From: an uncultured Desulfobacter sp.
Lineage (GTDB): Bacteria > Desulfobacterota > Desulfobacteria > Desulfobacterales > Desulfobacteraceae
Assembly: GCF_963677125.1 (NCBI RefSeq)
Contig: NZ_OY781882.1
Span: forward strand, 1,372,501-1,436,500
Length of the DNA: 64,000 nucleotides
Direction: 5' to 3'
The notes beneath the pieces are model-generated. The model searched no databases. It worked only from the letters and a program-made list of their open reading frames with translations, and was not told where the DNA came from. The position numbers and the translations under genes were made by a program. Shown here piece after piece: positions 26,132 to 36,197 of the stretch (positions within the stretch are counted from its first letter, which is position 1; each line of letters starts with the position of its first letter).

Positions 26132-27251
26132 AGGCGTACAGCTATCGCTGATGATCGGCCCATGTGTGCCGGTACCGGCGCCCCGGGAGGTCATTGATGC
26201 CTTGATCGGGCTTGAAGTCACCTCGGCGGCCGAAGGGCCCAGTGGTTTTCAACTGACCTTCAAGCTCAGTGCCCGCTCGCCCCTCCATACCCTCTTTCTG
26301 CTGTCCGCCGGAGCCCCCATCCCCATAATCCGGGTCATCATCCTGGCCACGGTGAACGGGACTGCCGAGGTGCTCATGGACGGGGTGATGACCCACCATT
26401 CGGTAAGCGGTGGCGGGACAACCGGCACCACCCTGACCGTTATAGGAGAGGACCTGTCCCGGGCCATGGACTATATTGATTTCAGCGGCTTCCCCTATCC
26501 CTGCATGCCGCCGGAAGCGCGGGTAGCTGCGATCATTGCCAAGTACGCCTTCCTTGGCATCATACCGGCGGTGATGCCAAGCGTCATGGTTGATATTCCA
26601 ATCCCGATCAACCATATCCCCCAGCACCGGGGCACGGATCTGTGGTATATCCAGCGACTGGCCGAAAATGTAGGTTACACCTTTTATGTGGCCCCGGGGC
26701 CGAAACCGGGCTTAAGCGTTGCCTACTGGGGCCCGGTCTTCCGCCTGGGACGGTTTCAGCCCTCGTTAAACGTGGATATGGATGCTCATACCAATGTGGA
26801 GTCGCTCAACTTTGAATATGATACCGAATCCGCCACCCTGCCCTTTGTCTATCTCCAGGAGCCAACGACCAAGGCCCCAATCCCTGTTCCCATCCCGGAT
26901 GTGTCGCCGCTGAATCCGCCCTTAGGGGCTATTGCACCGATTCCCAAAAAAATCGAGACCTACACCACCGGTACGGCCAAATACTCTCCTGTTCGCGCAT
27001 TAATGGTAGGCATGGCCAAGAGAGCCAAGACCACCGAGGCAGTGACCGCCACCGGCTCATTACAGGTTGCCCGGTACGGCAGACTGTTGAAAGCGCGTCG
27101 TTTGGTGGCCGTACGCGGTGCCGGACTGGCCTTTGATGGTCTCTATTTTGTTAAAAAAGTTACCCACAAGATGAAACGCGGTGAATACACCCAGGATTTC
27201 GCCCTGGTCCGCAACGGCCTGGTTTCAACCATTCAAAAGGTTCCAGCATGA
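26124..27251 (+). CDS. gpD-like hub protein (N-terminal part of VgrG/Afp8)
   Basis: 375 residues, related to phage late-control protein D and gp27-like hub domains. Recognisable features are GPSGFQLTFKLSARSP, LDGVMTHHSV-type MDGVMTHHSVSGGG, ISGFPYPCMPPEARV and HRGTDLWYIQRLAENVGYTFYV, which is the hub signature (WxxIxxLAExxGY). The C-terminal end (RRLVAVRGAGLAFDGLYFVKKVTHKMKRGEYTQ-type strands) is the usual gpD finish. It forms the trimeric pseudohexameric hub under the tube. It overlaps the spike gene by four bases, and the two together correspond to one Afp8/VgrG protein. Confidence 0.88.
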   Translation: MYKGVQLSLMIGPCVPVPAPREVIDALIGLEVTSAAEGPSGFQLTFKLSARSPLHTLFLLSAGAPIPIIRVIILATVNGTAEVLMDGVMTHHSVSGGGTTGTTLTVIGEDLSRAMDYIDFSGFPYPCMPPEARVAAIIAKYAFLGIIPAVMPSVMVDIPIPINHIPQHRGTDLWYIQRLAENVGYTFYVAPGPKPGLSVAYWGPVFRLGRFQPSLNVDMDAHTNVESLNFEYDTESATLPFVYLQEPTTKAPIPVPIPDVSPLNPPLGAIAPIPKKIETYTTGTAKYSPVRALMVGMAKRAKTTEAVTATGSLQVARYGRLLKARRLVAVRGAGLAFDGLYFVKKVTHKMKRGEYTQDFALVRNGLVSTIQKVPA

Positions 27252-27778
27252 ATAATGATAAAGAAACATATTACGGAAAGTATCGAGGGACGGTTGTCAA
27301 CAACGAGGATCCCAAACGCCAGGGGCGTATCCAAGTGCTGGTACCCGATGTTTCGGGTATTGCCCTGTCCAATTGGGCCATGCCCTGTGTGCCCATTGGC
27401 GGACTGCAGTCAGGCATTTCCACCATTCCACCCATTGGCTCCGGGGTGTGGGTGGAGTTTGAACAGGGAGATCCGGACTATCCCATCTGGGTAGGCGGTT
27501 TCTGGGGCTCTGCCGCCGACCCGCCGGTTATGGCCCAGGCAGCGGCACCGGCAGTGCCCAATATTGTCCTCCAGAGCATCGGTCAAAACAGCGTTACTCT
27601 TTTTGGTGATCCGGCCCGGGGAGTGATGCTCAGCTGCGGCCCGGTGCCGCCGCCGGCCGGCCCCGGCATTATCCTGACCCAAGGCGCTGTGACCATCTCC
27701 AACGGCATTGCCAGTATTGAGCTGATCGGCAAAGGGGTGGTCATCAACAAAGGGGCGCTGGCCGTTGATTTCCCATAA
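27248..27778 (+). CDS. gpV/VgrG-like spike protein with OB fold
   Basis: 176 residues. The N-terminal 75 residues are an OB-fold (YRGTVVNNEDPKRQGRIQVLVPDV, GVWVEFEQGDPDYPIWVGGFWG), the signature of gp5/VgrG/gpV spikes. The rest is rich in Gly, Ile and Val with short repeats (ISNGIASIELIGKGVVINKGAL), consistent with the triple-stranded beta-helix needle. It assembles under the hub and carries the PAAR-like tip. It is the second half of a split Afp8/VgrG. Confidence 0.92.
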   Translation: MNNDKETYYGKYRGTVVNNEDPKRQGRIQVLVPDVSGIALSNWAMPCVPIGGLQSGISTIPPIGSGVWVEFEQGDPDYPIWVGGFWGSAADPPVMAQAAAPAVPNIVLQSIGQNSVTLFGDPARGVMLSCGPVPPPAGPGIILTQGAVTISNGIASIELIGKGVVINKGALAVDFP

Positions 27779-27800
27779 AACCATAGCAGGAGATTTTGGT

Positions 27801-28124
27801 ATGCCCGGTTATCTGTTGAACGTTTTTTCTCAAGTGCAATGCATGCATGGCGGTATAGCCACGCCCACGGTATCCAACCCACGGGTCCTGGTGAACGGAC
27901 AACCCACGGTGCTGATGAGCACGCCATATCAGGTGGCAGGTTGTGCCATGCCCCCGCCTTCCGCAGGAAATGGGCCGTGTGTGACCGGCCAATGGACCTC
28001 GGGTACGGTACGGGTGACCTCGCTGGGACAACCGCTGCTGGTGCAGCCCGGGACATCAACCTGTGTCCCCACCGGAACGCCCCTGGTGGTGATGGCGACC
28101 CAGCCCCGCGTAAGCGCCATGTGA
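27801..28124 (+). CDS. PAAR-like spike tip protein
   Basis: 107 residues from ATG 27801, which has the ribosome site CAGGAG; in-frame codons from 27765 are less likely to be used. The sequence contains internal repeats of short strands (QVQCMHGGIATPTVSNPRVLVNGQPTV; CVTGQWTSGTVRVTSLGQPLLVQPGTSTC) and several Cys/His residues that could bind the single metal of PAAR tips. It sits directly after the spike gene, where Afp10/Pvc10 lies, and should sharpen the needle that pierces the target membrane. Confidence 0.85.
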   Translation: MPGYLLNVFSQVQCMHGGIATPTVSNPRVLVNGQPTVLMSTPYQVAGCAMPPPSAGNGPCVTGQWTSGTVRVTSLGQPLLVQPGTSTCVPTGTPLVVMATQPRVSAM

Positions 28125-28131
28125 GGCAAAA

Positions 28132-28491
28132 ATGAATGTTGATTATCCATTCAGTTTTGACAGCAGTGGGAAAACAGCTGCAAGCACGGACGATGATCAC
28201 ATCCGGAATTTAATTGAACAGGTGTTATTCACCTCTCCCGGTGAACGGATCAATCGCCCGGATTTCGGCTGCGGCCTGCTGCAACTGGTCTTTCAGCCCA
28301 ACTGCCCGGAACTGGCTGCAGCTACGCAATTTACGGCGCAGGGTGCTTTGCAGCAATGGCTGGGGGATTTGATCCAGGTGGAAGCGGTGACGATTGACAG
28401 TGATGAGGCCACCTTGCAGGTGCAGGTACAGTACGTCATTCGCACCAGTCAGACGCGTAAGAGCGAGCTGTTCGAACGGAGTGTGGCATGA
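28132..28491 (+). CDS. gp25-like baseplate wedge protein
   Basis: 119 residues, gp25/lysozyme-like family (Afp9/Pvc9). Diagnostic are DDDHIRNLIEQVLFTSPGERINRPDFGCGL, where the sheath-handshake EPR-type loop appears as SPGERINRPDFG, and a C-terminal VQVQYVIRTSQ strand. It connects the sheath to the baseplate wedges. It starts 7 bp after the PAAR-like gene and overlaps the first baseplate J gene by four bases. Confidence 0.95.
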   Translation: MNVDYPFSFDSSGKTAASTDDDHIRNLIEQVLFTSPGERINRPDFGCGLLQLVFQPNCPELAAATQFTAQGALQQWLGDLIQVEAVTIDSDEATLQVQVQYVIRTSQTRKSELFERSVA

Positions 28492-31025
28492 GCGCAACTT
28501 ACTTTTGCTGTGATGAAGGCAGGCGCAGAGCGGTCCGGGAAACAAAAGGGCCGAATGGCCGGCCGCTGCTCAACGGCATCGACTATCTGGAGGTTTCTGA
28601 AACAGATCAACGGATGCTGCTTGTGCATTTTATCCATCCCCTGCCTGGGAACACTGAGGATGGTGCGCTGACCGTTGACAATGTCCAGGTAACAGGCGGG
28701 GTGCGTGTAACGGATATCCGGGTAGAGGATGTTGCCCCAACAGACAATATTTTGCAGGTGAAGGTGGACCGGCCCGGTGATTTCTCCCGGTACCGGCTGG
28801 CCCTGGTGGCAACGGCAGCCCAGGATGCGGAACCCCCAAACAACTTTGACCCGCGGCTGGCCGCCATTGAATTTTCCTTCAAGGTGAATTGCCCGAGTGA
28901 CTTGGACTGCTGTGCCCAGAGCAGCTGCCCCACCCAAAAGGCAGCAGAGCCTGCCATCAACTACCTGGCAAAAGATTATGCCGGTTTCAGGCAGCTGATG
29001 ATGGATCGTATTGCCGTGCTCAGCCCGGACTGGAAAGAGCGCCATGCGGCAGATATAGGCGTTGCCTTGGTGGAACTGCTGGCCCATGTGGGAGACCAGC
29101 TCAGTTACCGTCAGGACGCCGTGGCCACCGAGGCATATCTCGACACAGCCCGCCGCCGGGTTTCCGTCAAACGCCACGCCCGCCTGGTGGATTATTTCAT
29201 GCATGAGGGGTGCAATGCCCGGGTTTGGGTCCAGGTGGAGGCAGGGGGTACCGCGGTGAATGTGCCTGAAAAAACGCAATTCCTCACTCGCTGCGCCGGT
29301 ATGGCGGCAGAGATATCTCCCAATTCAGCCGAGCACCAGCATGCACTTAGCGGCACCGCGCAGATATTTGAATCCATGCATGAGGCGGTACTGTTCAAGG
29401 GCCACAATTGCATCTCCCTTTACACCTGGAGTGATGATCGCTGCTGTTTGCCCAGGGGGGCCATCCACGCTACCTTGACCGGCCATTTTCCTGACTTGCG
29501 GGTGGGAGATGTCCTCATTTTGATGGAAAAGTATGACCCGAAGACCGGGTTGGCCGCAGATGCCGATCCGGGCCGCCGCCACCCTGTCCGCCTGATCCAT
29601 GTGTCAGCGAAAACCGCATCCGGAAGCAAACTTACCGATCCCCTTACAGGAGATGAAATCACTGAAATTACTTGGCACGAGAAGGATGCCCTGCCCTTCC
29701 CGATCTGTGTTTCATCCCGGATCGACCAGGCGGACGGGACCCAAAAGACTAAAACCGTTGGCTATGCCCTGGGCAACATCATCCTTGCCGACCATGGCCG
29801 GACGATTCACAACGAATCTCTCGGCATTGTTCCCAAAGATGAGGAACGTGCCATGCCGGCCGGCGAATCTTGGGACTTTTGCAGTGAAAAGCAACCCCAG
29901 GTTTTACCGGCACGGTTTAAGCCTCGCCTGCAACATCTGCCCCTGACACACCAGGCCGTCCGAGGCGTAGCCGATCTCTCGGTGGATGGGGCCGCAGGCA
30001 AGCCGGTCTTTTTTGCCCCAAAAGCCCCTGCCACAGACGTTTTTAACGGATCCGTGCATGAGACACTTCCGGCTGTTCGCCTGAAGGAGAGTGATGATGA
30101 AGAGTTCTCCTGGTCCCCCCAGCGCGACCTGCTATCCAGCGGGCCCTTTGACAAAGACTTTGTGGTGGAGACGGAAAACGACGGCACGGTTTTGCTCCGC
30201 TTTGGCGATGATACGCATGGGATGCGGCCCAATGCAGCCGTGCAATTCCGAGCTGACTACCGGGTAGGCAACGGCACCAGCGGTAATATTGGTGCAGGTA
30301 CCCTGGCCCACATCGTTCTGGACACCACCGGGGTAAGCCGGGTCTGGAATCCGCTGCCGGCTTTGGGAGGCATTGAGCCGGAGAGCATGGACGAGGTGCG
30401 CCATTTTGCGCCCATAGCGTTTAAACAACAGGAACGGGCAATAACGGCCGAAGATTATGCCGACTTAGCCATGGGGTACAGCGGGGTGCAGAATGCTGCG
30501 GCCGGACTTCGCTGGACCGGCAGCTGGTATACCGTTTTCCTGGTTATCGACCGCGTCGGTGGCTTACCCGTTGACACGGATTTTAAAGAATCTTTGGGGG
30601 CATACCTGGAAAGATACCGTATGATGGGCCACGATATCGAAATCACGGGGCCACAGCTCGTGCCCCTTGAAATCACCATGCGGATCTGCGTGCAACCGGA
30701 CTTTTTCCGCAGCGCCGTCAAGCAGGCGCTGTTAAAGATCTTTCATAACACCACGGGTACCGATGGCCGTAAAGGTATGTTTCACCCGGACCGGTTCACC
30801 TTTGGACAACCGGTCTATGCCGGCACCATGATCGCAGCCGCCCAGGCAGTGACAGGGGTTGCCGACGTTGAACTGACAACCTTTCAGCGTCTGGACAAGC
30901 CCACAACCGATGCCGGGGCCAAAGGCGTTCTGTCCATAGGTCAGATGGAGATCGCCATGCTGGACAATGATCCGAACTTTCCTGATCGGGGCAGGTTCCT
31001 TATTGATCTACAGGGGGGAAAATGA
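28488..31025 (+). CDS. Baseplate J-like wedge protein 1 (Afp11-like)
   Basis: 845 residues. The N-terminal 130 residues have Ig-like strands (LLVHFIHPLPG, RYRLALVA). The segment EPAINYLAKDYAGFRQLMMDRIA and SPDWKERHAADIGVALVELLAHVGDQLSYRQDAVATEAYL is the conserved wedge dimerisation core. The baseplate J domain is visible around residues 560-700 (LRFGDDTHGMRPN, YRVGNGTSGNIGAGTL, AITAEDYADLAMGYSGV). It is the larger of the gp6-like wedge components. It contains several Cys residues near 140-147 (DLDCCAQSSC). Overlaps with both neighbours are four bases. Confidence 0.92.
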   Translation: MSATYFCCDEGRRRAVRETKGPNGRPLLNGIDYLEVSETDQRMLLVHFIHPLPGNTEDGALTVDNVQVTGGVRVTDIRVEDVAPTDNILQVKVDRPGDFSRYRLALVATAAQDAEPPNNFDPRLAAIEFSFKVNCPSDLDCCAQSSCPTQKAAEPAINYLAKDYAGFRQLMMDRIAVLSPDWKERHAADIGVALVELLAHVGDQLSYRQDAVATEAYLDTARRRVSVKRHARLVDYFMHEGCNARVWVQVEAGGTAVNVPEKTQFLTRCAGMAAEISPNSAEHQHALSGTAQIFESMHEAVLFKGHNCISLYTWSDDRCCLPRGAIHATLTGHFPDLRVGDVLILMEKYDPKTGLAADADPGRRHPVRLIHVSAKTASGSKLTDPLTGDEITEITWHEKDALPFPICVSSRIDQADGTQKTKTVGYALGNIILADHGRTIHNESLGIVPKDEERAMPAGESWDFCSEKQPQVLPARFKPRLQHLPLTHQAVRGVADLSVDGAAGKPVFFAPKAPATDVFNGSVHETLPAVRLKESDDEEFSWSPQRDLLSSGPFDKDFVVETENDGTVLLRFGDDTHGMRPNAAVQFRADYRVGNGTSGNIGAGTLAHIVLDTTGVSRVWNPLPALGGIEPESMDEVRHFAPIAFKQQERAITAEDYADLAMGYSGVQNAAAGLRWTGSWYTVFLVIDRVGGLPVDTDFKESLGAYLERYRMMGHDIEITGPQLVPLEITMRICVQPDFFRSAVKQALLKIFHNTTGTDGRKGMFHPDRFTFGQPVYAGTMIAAAQAVTGVADVELTTFQRLDKPTTDAGAKGVLSIGQMEIAMLDNDPNFPDRGRFLIDLQGGK

Positions 31026-33946
31026 GCCAAAATTCTTCATCCGGACAGAGCACATTGAACCATTGCCAATGCTGCGAGGGAAAGAGCCAAAAGACCCCGG
31101 CGGCCATTGACAATCGCCCCGGGCTTTCGGCCATTGCCTACCGCATCGGCAGCCATGCCCAGTTCAGACAAAGCATGGAATCAAAACTATCAGGGGCCGA
31201 CACCCCGGCGCTCTCAGACCTGACAACACGGGAAAAAGATGATTTTTCCATAGCCCTGATTGATGCCTGGGCCACGGTTTGCGATGTGTTGACCTTTTAC
31301 CAGGAACGAATCGCCAATGAATCGTATCTGAAAACCGCCACTGAACGGTTTTCGGTCCGGGAACTTGGGAGACTGGTCGGCTATTCACCAAGTCCCGGGG
31401 TGGCTGCTGAAACCTATCTGGCCTTTACCGTGGACGAACCGGCAAAGCTGCCCGAATCGGTCACCGAATATTACCCGACCCTGGAGACCGGCAGTTCCCA
31501 GGGATACCAGACGCCCGACCGGATAGCCATTGCCATTGGGACCAAGGTGCAAAGCGTTCCCGGCCAGGACGAGCTGCCCCAGACCTTTGAAACCGTAGAA
31601 GAGATCGAAGCCCGGGCAGAATGGAATGCCCTGAAACCACAATTGATCCAAACACAGGTTATAAATTTCAGCACAACAAGTCTCTATGTCAAGGGTACAA
31701 GCCTTGGCCTGCAGGTCGGAGACCGGATTCTAATCGTACTGGGAACAGGATCACTCACCATGGCACAGCACCGCACGATTACCTCGGTGGAACCGGCCAC
31801 AACCTGTAACCGTACCCGTATTGAACTGTCCGGCGCTGTTTCAAAAAAATTCCAGCAATTATTGCCTCTGAAAGTCCGGGTGTATGTGCTACGGGAACAA
31901 ATTGGTTTTTTCGGTAATAATGCGCCGCACTATGCGTCATTAATCGGAACAGATGGAGGTAAATTATATCAAAATTACGAGGATTGGACGATCTGGGATT
32001 CTCCCCCTCTTCCAGATACACATGTACAAACAATTCCAAAAAAAATTTTAGATGCGTTAGTTCAAAATTCAGAGGATATTAATATTGAGTATGCGGAGTC
32101 GAATATTAAGAAATCTAAAACAACACCTTTTACAATTACACTACCTTCAGCGCTTATTCCAGATGAATTAAATCAAGATTCTGAAAATATTACTATGTGG
32201 GACGCTGCGCCACTTTTAGAGACATCCCAAACAAATCCGCAAATTATTCCACATGAAGGTGCGCATGTCTATCTCGAGCGTATCATCCAGGGCGTTATAC
32301 CGGGGTCGTGGGTTCTCCTGAGTACATTTAAGGGCGAGTCCGAAATTTTCCAAGTCGCCGAGGTGAATCAAAAATCACTGGTGGGTTTTGGCATGAGTGC
32401 ACGGGGAACGGGACTGAAACTAAAAACCGTTCAAGGCGAAATGGTGCCTGCTCGACCGGATCTCGATTTCAAGGTACGCACCACAACGGCCTATCTTAAA
32501 AGCGAAGAGTTAAAATTAACTGACATGCCGGTTTCAAAAACACTGCTTGCCAAGGGAGCTACGCAGTTGACACTGGGACAGAGGGTTGAAGGGCTGAGGC
32601 CGGGACAACCCGTAGCCCTGAGAGGAAAACTGCAGGACCAGGCGGGTGTGACAGGCAGTGAAATTCTCTTCATCGAAAAAATCACCGATGAAGATTTAAC
32701 GACGTTGACCTTTAAGACTGGTGTTGCGGCCTCGTATATCTATGACACCATCACGCTCAACGCCAATGTGGCGGCCGCCACCCATGGTGAAACCGTCATG
32801 GAGGTGTTGGGCAGCGGTGACGGCAGTGCAATCAACCAGAGTTTTCTGTTGCGCCAACCGCCCTTGACCTATATCAGCAGTTCCACCGCATCGGGACGTG
32901 CTTCAACACTGCAGGTGCGGGTCAATGACCTGCTCTGGCAGGAAGTGGACACTTTTTTCGGGCGGGGTCCGGATGAACATATTTATGTCACCAGGACCAA
33001 CGAAGACGGTACCACCACTGTGCAGTTTAGTGACGGTAAGACAGGTGCCCGCCTGCCCACCGGGCAGGAAAATGTCCGGGCACAATACCGCTCGGGTATC
33101 GGTACGGCCGGCAATGTTAAAACAGGGCAACTCTCCCAACTGATGTCCCGGCCGCTGGGCTTAAAAGAGGCCTATAATCCCCAGGCGGCAACCGGTGGTG
33201 ATGATTCAGAGGCGCTGGCCAATGCGCGCCGGAATGCGCCGCGCCATGTCCTTACCCTTGATCGCATCGTTTCTTTCACAGACTATGAAGATTTTGCCCG
33301 CAGTTTTGCAGGCATCGCCAAGGCCAGGGCAACCCTGGCCGGCGGTTCCCCACACCAGGTCGTTGTTATCACCGTATCCGGACCGGAAGGGGCCGAAATC
33401 CTCCCGGACCAGAGCACATATAAGAATCTTTTACAGGCCATGCAGGATGCCGGTGATCCACATGTACAGGTACGCCTTGTATCATATAGGAAGGCGTTTT
33501 TTCGAGTTGAGGGCACGGTATGGTGCCATCCGGACTATGAACCGAAAAAAGTGCAGGCCGCCCTTTATCCGGTACTGGAAACCACATTTGGATTTACGGC
33601 ACGGGAGTTCGGCCACCCCGTACGATTAAGCGAAATCATTGCAGTTATACACTCCGTACCCGGCGTAACGGCAGTGGACATTGATCAATTCTACCGGACA
33701 GACCCCGGCCTGGTACGCACACTGCGTCAGCGATTACCGGCAGCCACGGGAAGTGTAAAAGCCAATGGAGACATTCTGCCTGGCGAGCTTCTGCTGTTAG
33801 ACACCACTGCTTTGCCATCTCTTTATGTGGCCAAGAGCGGGACCGCAGTATCATCAACACCCGATTTCAAAGGGATTTCCCAAACTATTTCATTACCCAA
33901 AATCACCCAACGCTTCACAATGTCTAAAATCAGGTACACCCTATGA
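31022..33946 (+). CDS. Baseplate J-like wedge protein 2 (Afp12-like)
   Basis: 974 residues, second gp6-like wedge protein. The conserved core reads RPGLSAIAYRIGSHAQFRQSM, FSIALIDAWATVCDVLTFYQERIANESYL and LGRLVGYSPSPGVAA. The baseplate J domain is at about 645-760 (VQFSDGKTGARLPTGQENVRAQYRSGIG, DRIVSFTDYEDFARSF), followed by a gp6-like C-terminal wedge region. A stretch of about 100 residues (nt 31950-32260) is unusually AT-rich and contains two similar motifs (TIWDSPPLPDT and TMWDAAPLLET), so it may be an inserted or duplicated loop. Otherwise complete. Confidence 0.92.
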   Translation: MSQNSSSGQSTLNHCQCCEGKSQKTPAAIDNRPGLSAIAYRIGSHAQFRQSMESKLSGADTPALSDLTTREKDDFSIALIDAWATVCDVLTFYQERIANESYLKTATERFSVRELGRLVGYSPSPGVAAETYLAFTVDEPAKLPESVTEYYPTLETGSSQGYQTPDRIAIAIGTKVQSVPGQDELPQTFETVEEIEARAEWNALKPQLIQTQVINFSTTSLYVKGTSLGLQVGDRILIVLGTGSLTMAQHRTITSVEPATTCNRTRIELSGAVSKKFQQLLPLKVRVYVLREQIGFFGNNAPHYASLIGTDGGKLYQNYEDWTIWDSPPLPDTHVQTIPKKILDALVQNSEDINIEYAESNIKKSKTTPFTITLPSALIPDELNQDSENITMWDAAPLLETSQTNPQIIPHEGAHVYLERIIQGVIPGSWVLLSTFKGESEIFQVAEVNQKSLVGFGMSARGTGLKLKTVQGEMVPARPDLDFKVRTTTAYLKSEELKLTDMPVSKTLLAKGATQLTLGQRVEGLRPGQPVALRGKLQDQAGVTGSEILFIEKITDEDLTTLTFKTGVAASYIYDTITLNANVAAATHGETVMEVLGSGDGSAINQSFLLRQPPLTYISSSTASGRASTLQVRVNDLLWQEVDTFFGRGPDEHIYVTRTNEDGTTTVQFSDGKTGARLPTGQENVRAQYRSGIGTAGNVKTGQLSQLMSRPLGLKEAYNPQAATGGDDSEALANARRNAPRHVLTLDRIVSFTDYEDFARSFAGIAKARATLAGGSPHQVVVITVSGPEGAEILPDQSTYKNLLQAMQDAGDPHVQVRLVSYRKAFFRVEGTVWCHPDYEPKKVQAALYPVLETTFGFTAREFGHPVRLSEIIAVIHSVPGVTAVDIDQFYRTDPGLVRTLRQRLPAATGSVKANGDILPGELLLLDTTALPSLYVAKSGTAVSSTPDFKGISQTISLPKITQRFTMSKIRYTL

Positions 33947-36081
33947 CCATGACCAGCCAAAAAATATACGAGCTTTTGCCGGCGATCTATCGTCTTCGTG
34001 ACAGTGAAAAAGGAGGGCCGCTGAAGGCACTTTTATCCGTCATCTCAAGTCAAGTAGAGCTGCTGGAAGAAAATCTTGATCAGCTCTACGATGATCAATT
34101 CATTGAGACCTGTGCCGACTGGGTGGTGCCGTATATCGGCGATCTCATCGGCTACCGTCCCCTTCATGGGGTCGTTTCATCCGTAAGCAGCCCACGGGCA
34201 GAGGTTGCCAACACCATTGCCTTTCGGCGGCGCAAGGGAACGGCGTCAATGCTGGAACAGTTGGCAAGGGATGTGACCGGGTGGGATGCCCGGGTGGTGG
34301 AATTTTTTCAACTTCTTGCCACCACACAATTTATGAACCATGTACGCCGGGAAAACCTATCCCTGGTTTTCCTGAAACAATGGGAACCATTGGAAAATAT
34401 CGAATCACCCTTTGATTCCATGGCGCATCTGGCAGATGTTCGGCGCATCGGCAGCAGTCAGGGAAAGTACAACATCCCCAATATCGGTGTGTTTCTCTGG
34501 CGCATTCAGGCATACCCGCTGACGGACTCTCCTGCAGTGAAGCTGAATAACGATGAACATGATCTGCGATATTTCTTTCATCCCTTAGCAATCGATACCC
34601 CGTTGATCGGGAAACCGGAACGAGAACGAGACATATCCCATATTGCCGAACAAATAAATGTTCCCATGGAGATAAGCCGCCGTATGCTTCATGAATATCT
34701 CAACGCGTATTATGGTAATGGAAAAAGCTTTTGCATTACCTGTGATGGGGAATTGATTGACGACAGTCAAATCATTGCCTGTAACCTCGCCGACACTGGA
34801 ACCGGTGCATGGGCCCACCAGCCGCCGGAAGTTGATGACGGGGCTAAAGTCTTTGTGGATCCGGTACTTGGCAGAATTGCACTCCCACAATCACTCAAGC
34901 CTGGGAACTCGGTGACGGTGAATTTTCATTATGGGTTTAGTGCAGACCTTGGCGGCGGAGCATATGAACGTGCCGATACCTTTAACCTGACACAAACACC
35001 AGAAACTCCGGTGATTCATATTCCCGGGGAACAGGCAACGATTTTAGATGCATTCCAAGAGGCTTCTAACCGCTACGCCAATGGACATAAAAGCGTGGTC
35101 ATAGAGATTAGAGACAATGGCCGCTATGCGGAAGCAATAACTTGCCTTCTTAAAGAAAATCAGCGCATTGAGCTTCGGGCCGCCAACGGTTTCCGGCCCA
35201 CCTTAGTTCTGCAACAGGATTGGGAAATCACAGGGAGCAAGGGGGCCGAGCTTATCTTGAACGGGCTGCTTGTTTGCGGTGAAACGATATATACAAAAGA
35301 GACGCTTTCAAACTTGTCTTTATTTCATTGTACCCTGGTTCCGGGATTGCAGCTTGAACCCAACGGAAAGCCCTTAAACCCCTCCCGGGCCAGTATGGTT
35401 ATTGACACATCAACAACCGTTGTCATTGAGCATTGTATCATCGGCACTTTCCTGATTAAAAGCGGATCAGTCCGGATTGAAAATTCCATTGTGCATGCCA
35501 CAGACCCCACCCGGATCGCCTATGCCGGGAGTATGAATGAAACCGACGCCGGTGCAGTTCTGCAAACATCTAATACAACGTTTGTCGGCAAAGTCCACAG
35601 CACACAAATAATGTCGGCAAACAACTGCATTTTCTGGTCCCGGCTCAATCCCACGGATACGTGGCCTGCTCCGGTGTGGTGTGATAGACAACAATCGGGG
35701 TGTATTCGATTTTCATATCTGCCGCCAAACACCATTACCCCGTCCCGATATCAGTGCCAACCGGATATCGAGATTGCAAATGAAATTGAACGCACCGAGC
35801 AATCCCTTGGTCGAAATCTTTGTGATCTTGAAATAAGCTCAATTTCTGAACAAATCCAAAACTGGTTAACCCCCCAATTTACGTCACTTCAATATGGAAG
35901 CCCGGGCTTTGCACAACTGAATTCCAATTGTCCTGAACAAATACGAACCGGGGCCGAAGACGAATCTGAAATGGGTGTATTTCATGATCTATATCAACCA
36001 CAACGCGAATCCAACCTGCGCACAAGATTTGAAGAATATCTCAAAGTTGGGATGCAAGCAGGCGTCTTTTATGCGTCCTGA
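33943..36081 (+). CDS. gpI-like tail protein fused to parallel beta-helix
   Basis: 712 residues. Residues 1-230 match the phage tail protein I/Afp-type wedge-tip family (IYELLPAIYRLRDSEKGGPLKALLSVISSQVELLEENLDQLYDDQFIETC, VVPYIGDLIGYRPLHG, ANTIAFRRRKGTASMLEQLARDVTGW). From about residue 360 the sequence turns into short strand repeats (TTVVIEHCIIGTFLIKSGSVRIENSIVHA) typical of right-handed beta-helices. The N terminus should attach to the baseplate wedge and the helix may point outward like a short tail fibre. The gene starts within the end of the wedge 2 gene (four-base overlap). Confidence 0.85.
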   Translation: MTMTSQKIYELLPAIYRLRDSEKGGPLKALLSVISSQVELLEENLDQLYDDQFIETCADWVVPYIGDLIGYRPLHGVVSSVSSPRAEVANTIAFRRRKGTASMLEQLARDVTGWDARVVEFFQLLATTQFMNHVRRENLSLVFLKQWEPLENIESPFDSMAHLADVRRIGSSQGKYNIPNIGVFLWRIQAYPLTDSPAVKLNNDEHDLRYFFHPLAIDTPLIGKPERERDISHIAEQINVPMEISRRMLHEYLNAYYGNGKSFCITCDGELIDDSQIIACNLADTGTGAWAHQPPEVDDGAKVFVDPVLGRIALPQSLKPGNSVTVNFHYGFSADLGGGAYERADTFNLTQTPETPVIHIPGEQATILDAFQEASNRYANGHKSVVIEIRDNGRYAEAITCLLKENQRIELRAANGFRPTLVLQQDWEITGSKGAELILNGLLVCGETIYTKETLSNLSLFHCTLVPGLQLEPNGKPLNPSRASMVIDTSTTVVIEHCIIGTFLIKSGSVRIENSIVHATDPTRIAYAGSMNETDAGAVLQTSNTTFVGKVHSTQIMSANNCIFWSRLNPTDTWPAPVWCDRQQSGCIRFSYLPPNTITPSRYQCQPDIEIANEIERTEQSLGRNLCDLEISSISEQIQNWLTPQFTSLQYGSPGFAQLNSNCPEQIRTGAEDESEMGVFHDLYQPQRESNLRTRFEEYLKVGMQAGVFYAS

Positions 36082-36197
36082 AAAAGACATGAACAGTCAT
36101 GGGGCGGCCCGGGTTGCCGATATCAAGGATAGCCCCACAACAACCCATGAAAGAAATTGAACACCTTACTGAAATTTTCATTTAAACGGAGACAGGT

